DNA of 64,000 bases from Vibrio sinaloensis (GTDB lineage: Bacteria > Pseudomonadota > Gammaproteobacteria > Enterobacterales > Vibrionaceae), in contig NZ_CP096199.1 of assembly GCF_023195835.1 (NCBI RefSeq), positions 248,001 through 312,000 on the forward strand, given 5' to 3'. The notes under the pieces are model-generated. The model saw only the letters and a list, made by a program, of their open reading frames with translations, was not told the DNA's origin and did no database searches. The first letter of the stretch is position 1; each line of letters opens with the position of its first letter. Made by a program: the position numbers and the translations under genes. This document shows positions 18,513 through 29,762 of the stretch, piece by piece.

Positions 18513-19670
18513 CTAGCGGGTGAGCCAGCTCTTAGGGTTTTGCGTTTTACTGTTACGACGGATTTCAAAGTAGAGAGAAGGTTGAGGTTGGCCTCCTGTA
18601 TCCCCGGCCAAAGCAATGGTTTCACCAGCGAAGACTTTATCCCCCTCTTTTTTCAGTAGGCTTTGATTAAAACCGTACAGCGTCATATCACCCTGGCCGT
18701 GATCGAGCAGCACCACTAAGCCGTAGCCGCGTAAGTAATCAGCAAAGACCACGGTGCCGGAGTAAACTGACTTTACCGCTTGACCATAGTTGGCATCGAT
18801 GACCATACCTTTCCAATTGATTTGCCCCGTTTGACGCGACCCGTAGTTGTGGAGCACCTTGCCTTTTAGTGGCCAAGGCAACTTCCCTTTTTGTTTTGCT
18901 AAGCCATCCATCGGCACGTTATTACGCTTGGCTGCCTTAGCGATTTCTGCTTTGAGGCGAGTTTCGTTGCGTTGCAACTCCGATAGGTAGACTTGGTCAT
19001 TGGAAATGCTTTTACGTATCTGGGAAACTGTCCCTTTGCGCTGTGACTGCGCTTTAGCTAATTGATCGCGCTTCTGGGTTTGTTGCTTGAGCAAGCCTGT
19101 GATCTGTTGCTTTTCTAACTCAAGTTGCTCTCGACTGTTGGCCAGCTCTGCCACGACTTGTTCCAGCTCAGCGATGGTGTCGGCCCGCTGTTTTGCCAAA
19201 TGTTGGAAGTATTGGCTGATCCTGTCCTCTTCAACTCCTTGATTGAGGATCTTGCTGGAAGACTTGGCGCGTTGAGTGACGTAATAAGTTTGGATCAGTT
19301 CAGCCAGCTTATCGCTTTGTTGCTGTTTTTGCTGCGCAAGTTGGCTTACTTTGTTTTCGAGGTTAGCGATATTGCTGTTGGTGCTGGCCAAAGAACGTTT
19401 GGTCTGCTTAATTTCATTTTCTAGCCGATTGATGGTGATTTCTTGGCTTTTTAGCGATTGCTGGAGGTCGTCTAGTTTCTTTTTCTGGGTTGATAAAGAC
19501 TGTTTTTGACGTGAAATTTCACCACTGACGCCTTTGAGTTCGTCGTTACTGGCGGCGTAGCTAGGCGCAAATGAACAGGCGGAGAGTATCAGTCCAAGGG
19601 CAAAAAGCGTTTTGCTTGCTGAGAGTATCCGGTTTGCAATCACCACCATTGAACAAGGCTTTCCTAACAT
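18513..19670 (-). CDS. envC: Murein hydrolase activator EnvC (degenerate M23 peptidase)
   Basis: A 385-residue periplasmic protein with an N-terminal signal segment (ending near ASYAAS), a long coiled coil (about residues 45-255, rich in Q, K and L) and a C-terminal LytM/M23 domain. The domain carries WKGMVIDA, GYGLVVLLDHG and SLYFEIRR but lacks the usual zinc ligands, as in EnvC, which activates amidases AmiA and AmiB at the septum. An amiB gene lies in this window at 33636. The start is uncertain: a second ATG at 19649 also keeps the signal peptide. It lies downstream of gpmI on the same strand. Confidence 0.93.
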   Translation of the reverse strand: MLGKPCSMVVIANRILSASKTLFALGLILSACSFAPSYAASNDELKGVSGEISRQKQSLSTQKKKLDDLQQSLKSQEITINRLENEIKQTKRSLASTNSNIANLENKVSQLAQQKQQQSDKLAELIQTYYVTQRAKSSSKILNQGVEEDRISQYFQHLAKQRADTIAELEQVVAELANSREQLELEKQQITGLLKQQTQKRDQLAKAQSQRKGTVSQIRKSISNDQVYLSELQRNETRLKAEIAKAAKRNNVPMDGLAKQKGKLPWPLKGKVLHNYGSRQTGQINWKGMVIDANYGQAVKSVYSGTVVFADYLRGYGLVVLLDHGQGDMTLYGFNQSLLKKEGDKVFAGETIALAGDTGGQPQPSLYFEIRRNSKTQNPKSWLTR

Positions 19671-19755
19671 TTTGAGAGAGAATCAGTATACCCAAACCTT
19701 TGATTGAGAAGAAAGGGGAAAGTCAAAACTTGTGCTTTGGCGAGATCTTATGCAT

Positions 19756-19782
19756 AAAAAAGCCCAAGCATAGGCTCGGGCT
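19756..19782 (-). terminator. Rho-independent terminator of gpmI
   Basis: On the minus strand, AGCCCGAGCC pairs imperfectly with the GCTTGGGCT side and ends in six Ts. Confidence 0.85.
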
Positions 19783-19814
19783 CAATATCTTAATTAGGGA
19801 TAGGCTGATTAGGT

Positions 19815-21347
19815 TTATTTAACCAGAACTTCGCCTGTCATCTCGGCAGGGATCTCTAGGCCAGTTAGAGACAGCATAGTTGGTGCTAGGTCAGACAGTT
19901 TACCGCCTTGTTTGAACTCAACTTGTTTGTCACCGACGTAGATAAGTGGCACAGGTAGGTTGGTGTGCGCGGTGTGCGTACCACCTGTTTCTGGATCCAC
20001 CATCATTTCTGCGTTGCCGTGGTCAGCGGTGATCAGTAGTTGTCCACCCACTTCTTCAATCGCTGCAACCACTTTACCGACACAAGAATCCACAGCTTCA
20101 ATGGCTTTTTCTGCTGCTTCGTACACACCTGTGTGGCCAACCATGTCTGGGTTAGGGTAGTTACAGATAATCGCGTCGTATTTGCCTGACTTAATCGCAG
20201 CAACCATCTTCTCAGTCAGCTCTTCAGAGCTCATTTCAGGCTGTAGGTCGTAGGTGGCTACTTTTGGAGACGCAACAAGTTGACGCTCTTCGCCTTCGAA
20301 CTCATTTTCCACACCGCCGTTAAAGAAGAAAGTGACGTGTGCGTATTTTTCAGTTTCAGAGATACGTAGCTGAGTTTTGCCTTGCTTAGATAGCCACTCA
20401 CCGTAAGTGTTCTCAAGAGACGCTGGTGGGAAGGCGATAGCTAGTGGGATATCCGCTGCATATTGAGTGAGCATTACGAAGTTGATTGCAGGGAATACTG
20501 CGCGTTCAAAGCCGTCAAATGCAGGGACAAAAGTACGGGTGATTTGACGTGCGCGGTCAGCACGGTAGTTCATGAAGATCACCGCATCGCCATCTTGCAT
20601 GACTGCGTCTTCTTGGCCTTCCGCTTTAATAGCCGTTGCTTTTACGAACTCGTCGTTTTCATCACGAGCATAAGCCGCTTCAAGACCCGCGACTGCTGAA
20701 TCGTAAGTAAACTCTGCGTTTGCTTGAGTCAGTAGGTCGTATGCTACTTGAACTCGATCCCAGTTGTTGTCACGGTCCATTGCGTAGTAACGACCAACAA
20801 GAGAGGCGATACGGCCTTTGCCAAGCTTAGCAAATAGGTCTTGGAAGCGTTGTAGAGAATTTTCTGCACTGCGTGGTGGAGTGTCACGGCCGTCTAGGAA
20901 GCAGTGTAGGTAAATCTTTTCAGCACCGCGTGCCGCAGCCATTTCTACTGCTGCGTAGATGTGATCTTCGTGTGAGTGTACGCCACCTGGAGACATTAGG
21001 CCCATGATGTGTACCGCTTTGCCTGCTTTAACCGCAGTATCGACCGCTTCAACCAATGCTGGCGTGTGTTCGAATTCGCCGTCAGCGATAGACTTAGTGA
21101 TACGGGTTAGGTCCTGATATACCACTCGACCAGCGCCGATGTTGGTGTGACCCACTTCCGAGTTACCCATCTGACCGTCAGGAAGGCCCACATCCATACC
21201 AGAAGCAGAGATGAGAGTATTAGGTTTGTTAGCAAACAGGCTATCCAAAACGGGTGTGTTCGCGTTTGCGATTGCGTTGCTTGCTGTCTCTTCACGGTGA
21301 CCGTAACCGTCAAGAATAACTAGAGCCATTGGCTTCTTAGCTGTCAT
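19815..21347 (-). CDS. gpmI: 2,3-bisphosphoglycerate-independent phosphoglycerate mutase
   Basis: GpmI, 510 residues, interconverts 3- and 2-phosphoglycerate using two manganese ions. The alkaline-phosphatase-like metal and serine motifs are visible: LVILDGYG near residue 11, [12 protein letters not shown] with the phosphorylated serine near 63, and [10 protein letters not shown] near 440. The start at 21347 (MTAKKPMAL) is chosen because GAGG lies eight bases upstream; an in-frame ATG at 21371 has none. It precedes envC, an order also seen in E. coli. Confidence 0.97.
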   Translation of the reverse strand: MTAKKPMALVILDGYGHREETASNAIANANTPVLDSLFANKPNTLISASGMDVGLPDGQMGNSEVGHTNIGAGRVVYQDLTRITKSIADGEFEHTPALVEAVDTAVKAGKAVHIMGLMSPGGVHSHEDHIYAAVEMAAARGAEKIYLHCFLDGRDTPPRSAENSLQRFQDLFAKLGKGRIASLVGRYYAMDRDNNWDRVQVAYDLLTQANAEFTYDSAVAGLEAAYARDENDEFVKATAIKAEGQEDAVMQDGDAVIFMNYRADRARQITRTFVPAFDGFERAVFPAINFVMLTQYAADIPLAIAFPPASLENTYGEWLSKQGKTQLRISETEKYAHVTFFFNGGVENEFEGEERQLVASPKVATYDLQPEMSSEELTEKMVAAIKSGKYDAIICNYPNPDMVGHTGVYEAAEKAIEAVDSCVGKVVAAIEEVGGQLLITADHGNAEMMVDPETGGTHTAHTNLPVPLIYVGDKQVEFKQGGKLSDLAPTMLSLTGLEIPAEMTGEVLVK

Positions 21348-21588
21348 AGTGATGACCTCGTCAAATTTCAAAGTAACTTTAGAAACAAAATTAGCGTAAT
21401 TTTACTACACTTTGTAACCAAAACTGTAGGCTAAGATCAAATATTGTGTGCGAAATATCGTTGTTATCTTTCACTATGCCTACGATTGCGCTGATGCATG
21501 CTTCACTTAATTGCGTAACTGGAACACCACTATTTTGGCATTTAGTAAGCAAAAATAAATAGGTTTGTGGCTATTAGTTTGATAGCGA

Positions 21589-22482
21589 TTACCCAACTAA
21601 GATGCCAGTTCCGCTGACCGCCAAAACTGCACCTATCCAAGCAAAACGGTTTGGGCGTTTGCCCGAGTAAACCCAAAGTATAGGCAACAACATAATGGGG
21701 GTGGTAGAAGAGAGCAGTGCTACCATGCCAACATTGCCTTGTTTTAGCGCGTAGAGGATCAGTGTCATACCGACCGCCATGGCGAGAAAACCGTTGATGG
21801 CAGTAATGGAGAATATCTTGATACTCATAGGTTGAGTGGCACGAGCAAGTTTGGCGCCACTGATAAACAAAAGGCAGTGCGCGGCAAAAGCGGTCATCAT
21901 ACGGATGGCGGATGCGGCGATTGGATCGATGTCTGTCAACATGACCGGTTTGGCAATGATACCACCCAGCGCCTGACACAGTGCCGCCACCAGACCAAGG
22001 CCGACGCCAACCCAGACATTGCCTTTAATCGCATCAAGCTGATTGGCGGCTTGGCCCTTGCGACCAAAGAAAATCGCGATTAACACCCCAGAAAACACCA
22101 ACAGTGAGCCGAGCAGCTCTAAGTGATTCATGGTTTCGCTAAACAGGAAATAGCCCAAAATCGCAGAAAACACCGCATGGCACGAGAACAGCAGCCCAGC
22201 TTGTCTTGGCCCCATTCTATTGAGACAGGCAAAGAGAGCCGTGTCGCCAATGAAAATGCCGATCACTCCCGATAGCATCATCGCCGAAATGGCGCTGAGT
22301 TCGACACTTGACCAGCCACCCGTGACCAGCGCCATGGTGCCGAGAATGACTGAGGTACAGCCCATACGCCAGCGGCTATAGGCAAAAGTACCAAGATGTT
22401 GCGCTGGGACAACCGAGAGCAAGCTGGCCACCGCCCAAAGAAAAGCCGCGGCCAGTGCCAGCCATTCATAACCCATCGACAT
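21589..22482 (-). CDS. EamA/DMT-superfamily transporter
   Basis: About 297 residues with ten hydrophobic segments in two tandem EamA repeats (about residues 3-135 and 150-290), the layout of drug/metabolite exporters of the inner membrane. The segment GDTALFACLNRMGPRQAGLL marks the end of the first repeat's third helix. No substrate can be inferred. The start is placed at 22482, near an AAGGG; a methionine two codons later is equally possible. It follows the chemotaxis receptor on the same strand with a 66-base gap. Confidence 0.85.
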   Translation of the reverse strand: MSMGYEWLALAAAFLWAVASLLSVVPAQHLGTFAYSRWRMGCTSVILGTMALVTGGWSSVELSAISAMMLSGVIGIFIGDTALFACLNRMGPRQAGLLFSCHAVFSAILGYFLFSETMNHLELLGSLLVFSGVLIAIFFGRKGQAANQLDAIKGNVWVGVGLGLVAALCQALGGIIAKPVMLTDIDPIAASAIRMMTAFAAHCLLFISGAKLARATQPMSIKIFSITAINGFLAMAVGMTLILYALKQGNVGMVALLSSTTPIMLLPILWVYSGKRPNRFAWIGAVLAVSGTGILVG

Positions 22483-22548
22483 GATTCCCTTGTAAGTATG
22501 CAACAGTAATGGCTGACAATATGCATCAAAATGGAGTTAAAACAAACC

Positions 22549-24429
22549 TTAAACTTTGAAGCGTCCGACCTCCTTACGCATGGTCTGAGCCGAGTCGCGC
22601 ATATTGTCAGCACTTTGACTGCTTTGAAGTGCTTGTGCTGCAAGGACGTCAGAGGCGTCTTTGATTCCTTGGGTGTTACGACTGATGTCTTCGCTCACCG
22701 CACGCTGCTCTTCAGCGGCGCTGGCAATCTGCAACGCCATATCGTTAATTTCAGTGATGGCATCTGTGATTCGGCCTAAGCTTTCTGCGGCTTGCTGCGC
22801 GTAGTCGACACTGGTATCAGCCAGTGATGTGCTGCTCTGCATACTGCTCACGGCTTGTTTGGTGTTGGTCTGCAGTGTTTCAATCATATTGCGAATCTCT
22901 TCGGTCGAACCGTGAGTTCGTTGACTGAGCACGCGAACTTCATCGGCTACCACGGCAAAGCCGCGACCTTGTTCCCCTGCTCGCGCTGCTTCAATTGCGG
23001 CATTAAGAGCCAGCAAGTTGGTCTGTTCAGCGATTTCTTGAATGGTGGACAAGATTTGGTTGATGCTTTGGGTGTTGCTTTCAAGCTCCGAGATGACGCC
23101 TGACGCAGCCATCACCTGATCGGCCAGTTCAACAATCGCTTGGCGGTTTTTCTGGATCACTTGTTTGCCATCCTGGCAGGCCAATGATGAGGTTTGCGAA
23201 GCATTCGCGGTTAGCTCGGCGTGACTGGCCACTTCTGCAGCGGTCGCCGACATTTCGTGAATGGCGGTGGCAATCTGGTTGACATCGTTTTGCTGCGCTT
23301 CAACTTGCTGGGAAGATTGTTGCGACAGTGCGTTCGCTTGCACAGCTTGAGCTGCGAGAGTGTCGCTGTGCTGAATGATCCCGCTGATCATGGTCTGCAT
23401 TTGCGCTAAGAACTGATTGACGTGCTCGGCCACTTCACCAATCTCATCACGACGCTTAATCTCAATGCGTTGGGTTAAGTCGCCTTCGCCTTTTGACAGT
23501 TGAGACAACGACAGCGAGAGGTCTTGAAGTGGCTTTAACAGCTTAGTGATGGTGTAAGTACTAACAGTCGCAATCACTAGGTAGAGAAGGATTGAGGCCA
23601 ATGCGGTGAACTGGATTTGCTCTGTCACTGAGGCAAAGGCGAGGGACTTGTCGACCGCGATGCCAAGTGACCAATCGGTTGAGGGGACATTGATCATGTA
23701 CACCAGTTTGTCACCTTGATTCGGCCAACTGATGGTTGAAATCGTGGCACCAGTGACTAAGGCTTGGATCTTGTTCGCGGTCAGCACTGGGTTAAGGTCG
23801 GTCACCGGTTTTTGACTCAGCTTTTCATCTTGATAGGCGACAATATTGTTGTTGCCATCGACTAAGAAGGTAAAACCATCATTATCGAGCGTGACATTAA
23901 GCACTTCATCAATAATGTTGGTGACGGTTAAATCGGCAGCCAGGACGCCGGGTTTTTGTCCGCTAAAGGCCTTAGCAAAGCTGACGACAATACTACCATC
24001 AAAGTCTTGGTAGGGTTCGGTAAGGATAAGCCCTGAGGCTTTCATCGCATCTTGATACCAAGGGCGCGTTCTCGGATCGTAATCGGCAGGCCAATCTTCG
24101 CTCGGGTCACCATAGGCGATGGATCCGTCTTCAAAGCCTGCATAAACAGAGAGAAAGTCGCCCGCTCGTTTGGTGATCAGCATTTCACGCTGTGGGTCAC
24201 TCGCCTCACTGATGACCTTTTCATTGGCCAGCATCATATCGCTGCGGATCGCTAACCAGTCGCTGATGTAGCGGGCGGTCGCATGGCTGACATTCGCCAT
24301 TTCGCTATTCAGTGCAGCAGAGGTTTCATTTTTGAGTTGGCTTACTGATATCCAAGCTTGGACACCACTTACGATGGCAATCACGATCGCAATTGCAATC
24401 TGCATTTTGAGTTTGATGGTATTTCTCAT
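22549..24429 (-). CDS. Methyl-accepting chemotaxis protein with periplasmic Cache domain
   Basis: A 626-residue chemoreceptor. One membrane helix (about residues 8-28) precedes a periplasmic region of about 240 residues with dCache features ([20 protein letters not shown], then AADLTV). A second helix (about 275-297), a HAMP domain and a long methyl-accepting coiled coil follow, whose tip contains [20 protein letters not shown]. The C-terminus ends VGRFKV and lacks a CheR-binding pentapeptide. The start at 24429 (MRNTIKLK) is behind AAGGAAAGG. The upstream in-frame start at 24546 would add an implausible leader. Confidence 0.93.
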   Translation of the reverse strand: MRNTIKLKMQIAIAIVIAIVSGVQAWISVSQLKNETSAALNSEMANVSHATARYISDWLAIRSDMMLANEKVISEASDPQREMLITKRAGDFLSVYAGFEDGSIAYGDPSEDWPADYDPRTRPWYQDAMKASGLILTEPYQDFDGSIVVSFAKAFSGQKPGVLAADLTVTNIIDEVLNVTLDNDGFTFLVDGNNNIVAYQDEKLSQKPVTDLNPVLTANKIQALVTGATISTISWPNQGDKLVYMINVPSTDWSLGIAVDKSLAFASVTEQIQFTALASILLYLVIATVSTYTITKLLKPLQDLSLSLSQLSKGEGDLTQRIEIKRRDEIGEVAEHVNQFLAQMQTMISGIIQHSDTLAAQAVQANALSQQSSQQVEAQQNDVNQIATAIHEMSATAAEVASHAELTANASQTSSLACQDGKQVIQKNRQAIVELADQVMAASGVISELESNTQSINQILSTIQEIAEQTNLLALNAAIEAARAGEQGRGFAVVADEVRVLSQRTHGSTEEIRNMIETLQTNTKQAVSSMQSSTSLADTSVDYAQQAAESLGRITDAITEINDMALQIASAAEEQRAVSEDISRNTQGIKDASDVLAAQALQSSQSADNMRDSAQTMRKEVGRFKV

Positions 24430-24673
24430 TGCCTTTCCTTCAGTTACGAGACAATAGATTGAGAAAGCGGTCGCGAGGAGAGTCTGTCTCTTTTGCTTGC
24501 AAAGAGGAGAGACAAATAATCCGGGCCGCTGAGTGTTGGTGTTCACATGAAAAGTGAATCGGATGTTATTGTTATTATTGAACTAATTTTATATGTTCGG
24601 GCTTTTGAAATGCTTGATCTAGGTTGGGGATTGGAATTTGTCTTGAGCGGAGCATCAAGTTATTGAGCAAATT

Positions 24674-24702
24674 GTGACCTCAAGTCCAAAACTTGAGGTC
24701 AC
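24674..24702. terminator. Terminator-like 12-bp perfect hairpin
   Basis: GTGACCTCAAGT and its exact complement flank a five-base loop just downstream of the DASS transporter stop on the minus strand. No clear T run follows on either strand, so it may stabilise mRNA 3' ends rather than terminate by itself. Confidence 0.55.
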
Positions 24703-24710
24703 ACAGTGAG

Positions 24711-26126
24711 TTAAGTCAGGATCAGCGCGCCAACATAGACGAGCGTTAAGCCGATGACGCCGATGATGATGCCGGTTTTGGCCATATCTTTACTTTCGAT
24801 TAGGCCAGTGGAGTAAGCCAAAGAGTTTGGTGGCGTCGAGACGGGTAAGATAATCCCTAGAGAGGCTGAGAACGCTACAACCACCAATAGACCTTGCAAG
24901 CCACCCACGCTGGATAAGCTCTCCATTGAGGCGCCAATGGCAGCGGCAATCGGCATCAGCAAGTTAGCCGTGGCGGTATTGGACATAAAGTTCGCCATCA
25001 CCCAACACACCAACGACATAGTCAGAACCACCGCAATGGGTGATAGCGACTCATAATCGATAGCGTGGGCAAGCGCTGACGCGAGTCCGGTTTTATCGAG
25101 CCCGATCCCTATCGCGATACCGCCTGCCACTAACCACAGCACATCCCAGTTGATTAGCTTGAGTTCAGATTTGCCCATAATCCCAGTGAGCGTAAACACC
25201 GCGAGTGGAATGATCGAGACCACGTAGGTGTTCATCCCATGCACTTTGGTGGTCATCCACAACAAAATCGTGGCTGCAAAAGTCACGTAAACAACGATGG
25301 CACGCCAGTTTTTCTGGAACTGACCATCCAGTTTTAAGGTCATGGTTTGTTGTGAGGCAGGGAAAAGTTTTTGCAGTAAGAACCAAGCGATAGTGAGCTG
25401 AACAATAACAAACGGCAGGCCCATCATCATCCAGGTTAAAAAGTCGATACTGTTTGCTCCGGTTAGGTACTGCAAGGCAATCGCGTTCGGTGGCGTGCCG
25501 ATAGGGGTAGCGATGCCCCCGGTGTTGGCCGCAATTGGAATACAAAGCACCAAGGCTTTTATGCCTAAATCTCCCTTCGGCGCTGATGCGACAATCGGTC
25601 CTAGCAGTGCCAGCATCATAACTGTGGTGGCCGTATTCGACATAAACATCGAGAACACCGCAGTGATCAGCATTAAGCCCAGCATTATAAACTTGGGCTG
25701 ATGGCCAAAGGGGCGAAGTAACACTCGGGCGAGGTTGTTATCGAGTTCGTATTTGGAGGCGGCAATGGCGAGGGCAAAGCCCCCCATAAACAGAATGATG
25801 ATCGGAGATGAAAACGCACTGAAAATATCGGTGTAATTCATCAACTCCCCCAAATCGTGACCCGCAGGCGGAGTTCTAAACAGATGCAAGCCTTTGTTGG
25901 AGATCATCACCAGCTCTAGGGCAATAATCAGAATCGAAGTGGCAAACACCGGGACTGGCTCGAGCACCCAAAGCAGCGCCGCCAGTAGAAATATCGCCAA
26001 CAAACGATGTTGAATGAGGGTGAGGTCATCGATTGGAATCCAATCAATGGGCATCAGCAGCACACCAATCGGCAGGCCGAAACTGATCAATAGTTTTATC
26101 AGAACGCCAGAGTCAATCTTGGGCAT
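24711..26126 (-). CDS. DASS-family (SLC13-like) anion:sodium symporter
   Basis: About 471 residues with at least eleven hydrophobic segments. The two sodium-binding SNT motifs diagnostic of the DASS family are present: MSNTATTVMM near residue 165 and MSNTATANLLMP near 390. Each is followed by the paired TPIGTPPNA and LPVSTPPNS loops. Family members import dicarboxylates, citrate or sulfate; the sequence by eye does not decide which. The start at 26126 (MPKIDSG) is chosen because upstream in-frame sequence is hydrophilic and unlike the family. Confidence 0.92.
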   Translation of the reverse strand: MPKIDSGVLIKLLISFGLPIGVLLMPIDWIPIDDLTLIQHRLLAIFLLAALLWVLEPVPVFATSILIIALELVMISNKGLHLFRTPPAGHDLGELMNYTDIFSAFSSPIIILFMGGFALAIAASKYELDNNLARVLLRPFGHQPKFIMLGLMLITAVFSMFMSNTATTVMMLALLGPIVASAPKGDLGIKALVLCIPIAANTGGIATPIGTPPNAIALQYLTGANSIDFLTWMMMGLPFVIVQLTIAWFLLQKLFPASQQTMTLKLDGQFQKNWRAIVVYVTFAATILLWMTTKVHGMNTYVVSIIPLAVFTLTGIMGKSELKLINWDVLWLVAGGIAIGIGLDKTGLASALAHAIDYESLSPIAVVLTMSLVCWVMANFMSNTATANLLMPIAAAIGASMESLSSVGGLQGLLVVVAFSASLGIILPVSTPPNSLAYSTGLIESKDMAKTGIIIGVIGLTLVYVGALILT

Positions 26127-26253
26127 AGTGAGAGCAACCTTGTGGCAAACAAAAATCAGGCTATAGATTAATTTACAAACAGGGCAGCGTCTTCGACCGA
26201 GTCTAGACTTTTGATAAACAGTTGAATTTGTATGGTTAGTTTTGTTTTGGGTC

Positions 26254-26280
26254 AAAAAAGCCCTGCAACAGAGCAGGGCT
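26254..26280 (-). terminator. Rho-independent terminator of psd
   Basis: On the minus strand AGCCCTGCTCTG pairs with CAGGGCT and ends in six Ts. Confidence 0.92.
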
Positions 26281-26297
26281 GGATAGTTTGTTGTCGA

Positions 26298-27170
26298 TTA
26301 ATCTGGTTGAGGCGCGTTGACGTGAGCGTAAGGCGTGCCCATAACCGTAGCCTGACCATTTTGCATTGACTCATCAAAGGTGATGGCATCTTTGGCAAAT
26401 AGGTTGATGACCGTTGAGCCAAGTTTGAAGCGACCCATCTCTTCACCTTTGTTCAGAATCACCGCTTTATCGCCTTCGGCAGGGTAATCCCATTTGTAAA
26501 CAGTATTGCCGCGAGGTGGGGTGATGGTTCCCGCCCAAACTTGCTCGATGCTTCCAACAATCGTCGCACCGACTAAGACTTGCGCCATAGGCCCAAACTC
26601 GGTGTCGAAGATACACACCACGCGTTCGTTACGCGCAAATAGGTTTGGTACATTCTCTGCTGTCAGTGGGTTGACCGAGAATAGATCGCCTGGCACATAA
26701 ATCATCTGGCGCAACGTACCATCACACGGCATATGTACGCGGTGGTAGTCACGCGGCGAGAGATAAAGGGTGGCAAAAGCGCCGTCGGCAAACTCTGCCG
26801 CTAGGTTTGCATCGCCGCCTAATAGCTCCTGCGCACTAAAGTCATGGCCTTTCGCTTGGATAAGCTTCCCGTCCGTAATCGGTCCAAATTGGCTAACACA
26901 AGCGTCTGCTGGGTGAGTGACAACCGTGTCCCCCTCGGCAATTGGGCGCATCCCTGGTTTCAGCTCACGAACAAAAAAATCGTTAAACGTTTTGAAGTGT
27001 TTAGGATCTGAATGCAGCGCTTCGTCCATATTGACTTTGTACTGCTTGATGAACCAGCGAATGACTGCTGTTGTTAGACCGCCTGCTTGGGCTGAGGCTA
27101 GCTTACCCATGAGTCGAGTTAAACCGTGCTGTGGAATCCAGTATTGCAGTCCAACTTTAATCTTATCCAT
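26298..27170 (-). CDS. psd: Phosphatidylserine decarboxylase proenzyme
   Basis: Psd, about 290 residues, makes phosphatidylethanolamine at the inner membrane. The proenzyme cleaves itself at the LGST motif (serine near residue 252 in [11 protein letters not shown]) to create its pyruvoyl group. The family blocks [28 protein letters not shown] and [11 protein letters not shown] are intact. The start at 27170 ([11 protein letters not shown]) aligns with E. coli Psd; a methionine five codons upstream is the alternative. It follows rsgA on the same strand, as in E. coli. Confidence 0.96.
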   Translation of the reverse strand: MDKIKVGLQYWIPQHGLTRLMGKLASAQAGGLTTAVIRWFIKQYKVNMDEALHSDPKHFKTFNDFFVRELKPGMRPIAEGDTVVTHPADACVSQFGPITDGKLIQAKGHDFSAQELLGGDANLAAEFADGAFATLYLSPRDYHRVHMPCDGTLRQMIYVPGDLFSVNPLTAENVPNLFARNERVVCIFDTEFGPMAQVLVGATIVGSIEQVWAGTITPPRGNTVYKWDYPAEGDKAVILNKGEEMGRFKLGSTVINLFAKDAITFDESMQNGQATVMGTPYAHVNAPQPD

Positions 27171-27281
27171 TGTGTTCAATTCCAATGTTATTTTTACGAT
27201 TGACGAGTTTCTGGGCGCGAGATGTTACTTAAAATGCGTCTTGATGTCAGCAATTGCGCGTGTTTGCTTACAAAATTACCG

Positions 27282-28337
27282 TTACAGGTCTGCTTTTTTG
27301 TTGCGTGAATACTGACGGTTCGCTTTGTTTTCAGCCATGCTTTCCAAAATACGATGATAGTTTTCAAAGCGAACTGGGTTGATTTCACTCCTTTCCACCG
27401 CTTGGCGCAGCGCACAGTCAGGATCATCATTATGCTTACAATCTCGGAACTTGCAGCTACCCAAATAAGGGCGGAATTCGATGAAAGCTTTGGTGATTTC
27501 GTCCGCCTCAAGGTGCCATAAGCCAAACTCGCGCACCCCCGGAGAATCAATTAAATCACCGCCACTTGGAATATGGTACAAACGTGATGCTGTCGTGGTG
27601 TGCTGGCCAAGACCGGAGTTTTCAGAGATCTCGCCCTCTTCGACGTTAAACTGTGGCATTAACGCGTTGACCAAGCTTGATTTCCCTACACCTGACTGAC
27701 CGACAAAAATATTAATCCGATCTTTCAGCTCTGCTTCTAGCTCTTTAATACCTTCGCCGGTTTGCTTACTAACAAACAACACCTTATAGCCGATTCGCTG
27801 GTATTCATTTAACCAAGATTGATACTCCGTGAGTTGCTCGGGCTCGAGCAAATCGATTTTGTTCAACACCAGTAGCGGCGCAATTTCGAGCGTTTCAGAG
27901 GCGACAAGGTAGCGATCGATAATATTGAGTGACAACTCAGGCAACACCGAAGAAACAATCACCATTTGGTCGACATTGGCAGCCACCGGCTTAAGGCCGT
28001 CGTAATAGTCCGGACGAGTCAGTACCGAGCGGCGAGGCTCAACCGCTTCGACCACGCCTGAGATGCCTTCCATTGATTCAAGCCCCGGGCGCCAAATCAC
28101 TTTATCGCCAGACACAAGGCTTTCGATACCTCGACGAAGGTTGCAGCGTTGAATCTCGCCGGTCTCTAAGTCTTCGATGTCGGCGTGTTGTCCAAAACGA
28201 GTGATAACCAGGCCGGATTTGCTGCCCCCCAACATAGATTCATCCCACTGCACGGATTCCTCTTGCTTGAGTTTGCGCTTTTGGTTGTGACGTACCCGTC
28301 TTACCTGACCTTTGGTTAGCTTTTTCTTTTTAGCCAC
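27282..28337 (-). CDS. rsgA: Small ribosomal subunit GTPase RsgA
   Basis: RsgA, 351 residues, is a GTPase that helps mature the 30S subunit. A basic N-terminus ([16 protein letters not shown]) and an OB-fold precede a circularly permuted GTPase domain. NKIDLLE (G4) comes before GQSGVGKSS (G1) and DSPGVREFG (G3). The C-terminal zinc-binding knuckle is visible as [14 protein letters not shown]. The start codon is GTG. It is divergent from orn and upstream of psd, the enterobacterial order. Confidence 0.96.
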   Translation of the reverse strand: MAKKKKLTKGQVRRVRHNQKRKLKQEESVQWDESMLGGSKSGLVITRFGQHADIEDLETGEIQRCNLRRGIESLVSGDKVIWRPGLESMEGISGVVEAVEPRRSVLTRPDYYDGLKPVAANVDQMVIVSSVLPELSLNIIDRYLVASETLEIAPLLVLNKIDLLEPEQLTEYQSWLNEYQRIGYKVLFVSKQTGEGIKELEAELKDRINIFVGQSGVGKSSLVNALMPQFNVEEGEISENSGLGQHTTTASRLYHIPSGGDLIDSPGVREFGLWHLEADEITKAFIEFRPYLGSCKFRDCKHNDDPDCALRQAVERSEINPVRFENYHRILESMAENKANRQYSRNKKADL

Positions 28338-28464
28338 GTTTCTCTACTTCAATTGATTAATGTATTGACTGATACCAACAAGAAGGAGGATATCTCAAAC
28401 TATCTTGGGGATCGGAATTTGGGTATAGTACCTCTTTTAGCACAAAACCAATAGGCAACGATTT

Positions 28465-29010
28465 ATGTCCTTTAGCGATCAAAATCTGATTTGGATTGAT
28501 CTTGAGATGACTGGGCTTGACCCAGAAACACATAAAATTATCGAAATCGCCACCATAGTGACGGACAGTGAACTTAATATCTTAGCTGAAGGACCTGTAC
28601 TTGCCATTCATCAACCAGAGCAGGAACTGCTAAAAATGGATGAGTGGTGTACGACGACTCATACAAGTAGTGGTCTAGTGGATCGCGTCCGAGCGAGTGA
28701 GATCGACGAAGAGCAAGCGATTCGACAAACCATCGAGTTCTTACAAAAATGGGTGCCAAAGGGTAAATCGCCAATCTGTGGTAACAGCATCGGCCAAGAT
28801 CGCCGTTTTCTCTACAAGCACATGCCAGAGCTAGAGCAGTATTTCCATTACCGTTATATCGATGTCAGTACGCTGAAAGAGCTCACTCGTCGATGGAAAC
28901 CAGAAGTGCTAGACGGTTTTAGCAAGCAAGGCAGCCACTTGGCACTGGATGATATCCGTGAGTCCATTGCGGAGTTGCAGTATTATCGCCAAACCATATT
29001 CAGTATTTAA
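28465..29010 (+). CDS. orn: Oligoribonuclease
   Basis: Orn, 181 residues, is the 3'-5' exonuclease that degrades RNA dinucleotides, including pGpG from cyclic-di-GMP breakdown. The DEDDh catalytic motifs are visible: DLEMTG (residues 12-17), the conserved SIGQDRRFL segment with aspartate, and HLALDDI with the catalytic histidine and last aspartate. Length is standard. It has its own terminator and is followed by the tRNA-Gly cluster, as in E. coli. Confidence 0.97.
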   Translation: MSFSDQNLIWIDLEMTGLDPETHKIIEIATIVTDSELNILAEGPVLAIHQPEQELLKMDEWCTTTHTSSGLVDRVRASEIDEEQAIRQTIEFLQKWVPKGKSPICGNSIGQDRRFLYKHMPELEQYFHYRYIDVSTLKELTRRWKPEVLDGFSKQGSHLALDDIRESIAELQYYRQTIFSI

Positions 29011-29013
29011 GCC

Positions 29014-29042
29014 AAGAGCCGCACCGAAAGTGCGGCTCTTTT
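29014..29042 (+). terminator. Rho-independent terminator after orn
   Basis: AAGAGCCGCAC pairs perfectly with GTGCGGCTCTT across CGAAA or a similar short loop, then Ts. On the minus strand the same hairpin is followed by GGC, so it serves mainly orn. Confidence 0.9.
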
Positions 29043-29051
29043 GCTTTCGGG

Positions 29052-29762
29052 TTAGGGGATGGGGATAAACACAAATTGAGCAACGCCATGGGCGACTTTG
29101 GTGATACTGCGATTGGTTTTATCCGCGACAATCAGCGCCATCATATCTTGAATGGTGATCATCTTGGTAAAGATTCGGTCGAAGCTCATGTCGCCACCAT
29201 ATTCATTGGTGTCGTTGGTGTAGATCAGTGGGTTTCCAGCGCTGTCTTTGCGGTGATAAAGGCGCCAAACAAATATCTCAATGTTTCTCGCACTGTTGTA
29301 CAGCGCTTGTTCATCGAGTGAGTCAAGCATAAAGAACTCTTGCTTGTGGTTGTAAGAGCGTCTGAGCATTTCGGTTAGGCCAACCATTGCCGCGAAGACG
29401 CGATCACCCTGGTAGTCGTGCTTGAAGCTCAGTAAAATCGCATCGATACCGGTGATTTGATTGAGCTCATCAAACAGCAGCGATGGAAGCTCGACGTCAT
29501 CCTCAGAGCCCAATATTTGCTCAATGCGACTCTCAATCGTCGCATCAGGGTTCTTGCTTAATTGAATCGGGTTACGGACGTAGAGCTTACGCGTTAGCTG
29601 GGCTATTTGAGCTTTGAGTTGGCGGGCATGTACGTCCATAACGAAGTCAACGTCGCTTTTACCTAAGTTTCTTACCGGCTTGGGCAGTGAACCGCATCCA
29701 GTCAACAAGAATATCAGCATCAGCGATGCGATCAGTGGTGCACGGCAACGACGAAGGTGCAT
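29052..29762 (-). CDS. Conserved lipoprotein of unknown function
   Basis: A 236-residue protein with a type II signal peptide: positively charged start, hydrophobic stretch and lipobox LTGC with the cysteine at residue 23. Residue +2 is glycine, so outer-membrane sorting is expected. The mature part has no motif I recognise. It is mixed alpha/beta in appearance, with no repeats or membrane helices. It converges on orn and lies between orn and the tRNA cluster. I believe similar proteins occur beside orn in other vibrios, but I cannot name a function. Confidence 0.8.
   Translation of the reverse strand: MHLRRCRAPLIASLMLIFLLTGCGSLPKPVRNLGKSDVDFVMDVHARQLKAQIAQLTRKLYVRNPIQLSKNPDATIESRIEQILGSEDDVELPSLLFDELNQITGIDAILLSFKHDYQGDRVFAAMVGLTEMLRRSYNHKQEFFMLDSLDEQALYNSARNIEIFVWRLYHRKDSAGNPLIYTNDTNEYGGDMSFDRIFTKMITIQDMMALIVADKTNRSITKVAHGVAQFVFIPIP

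Noticed and set aside
21542..21979. 145-residue minus-strand ORF
   Set aside because: It overlaps the EamA transporter in another frame and has no coding features.
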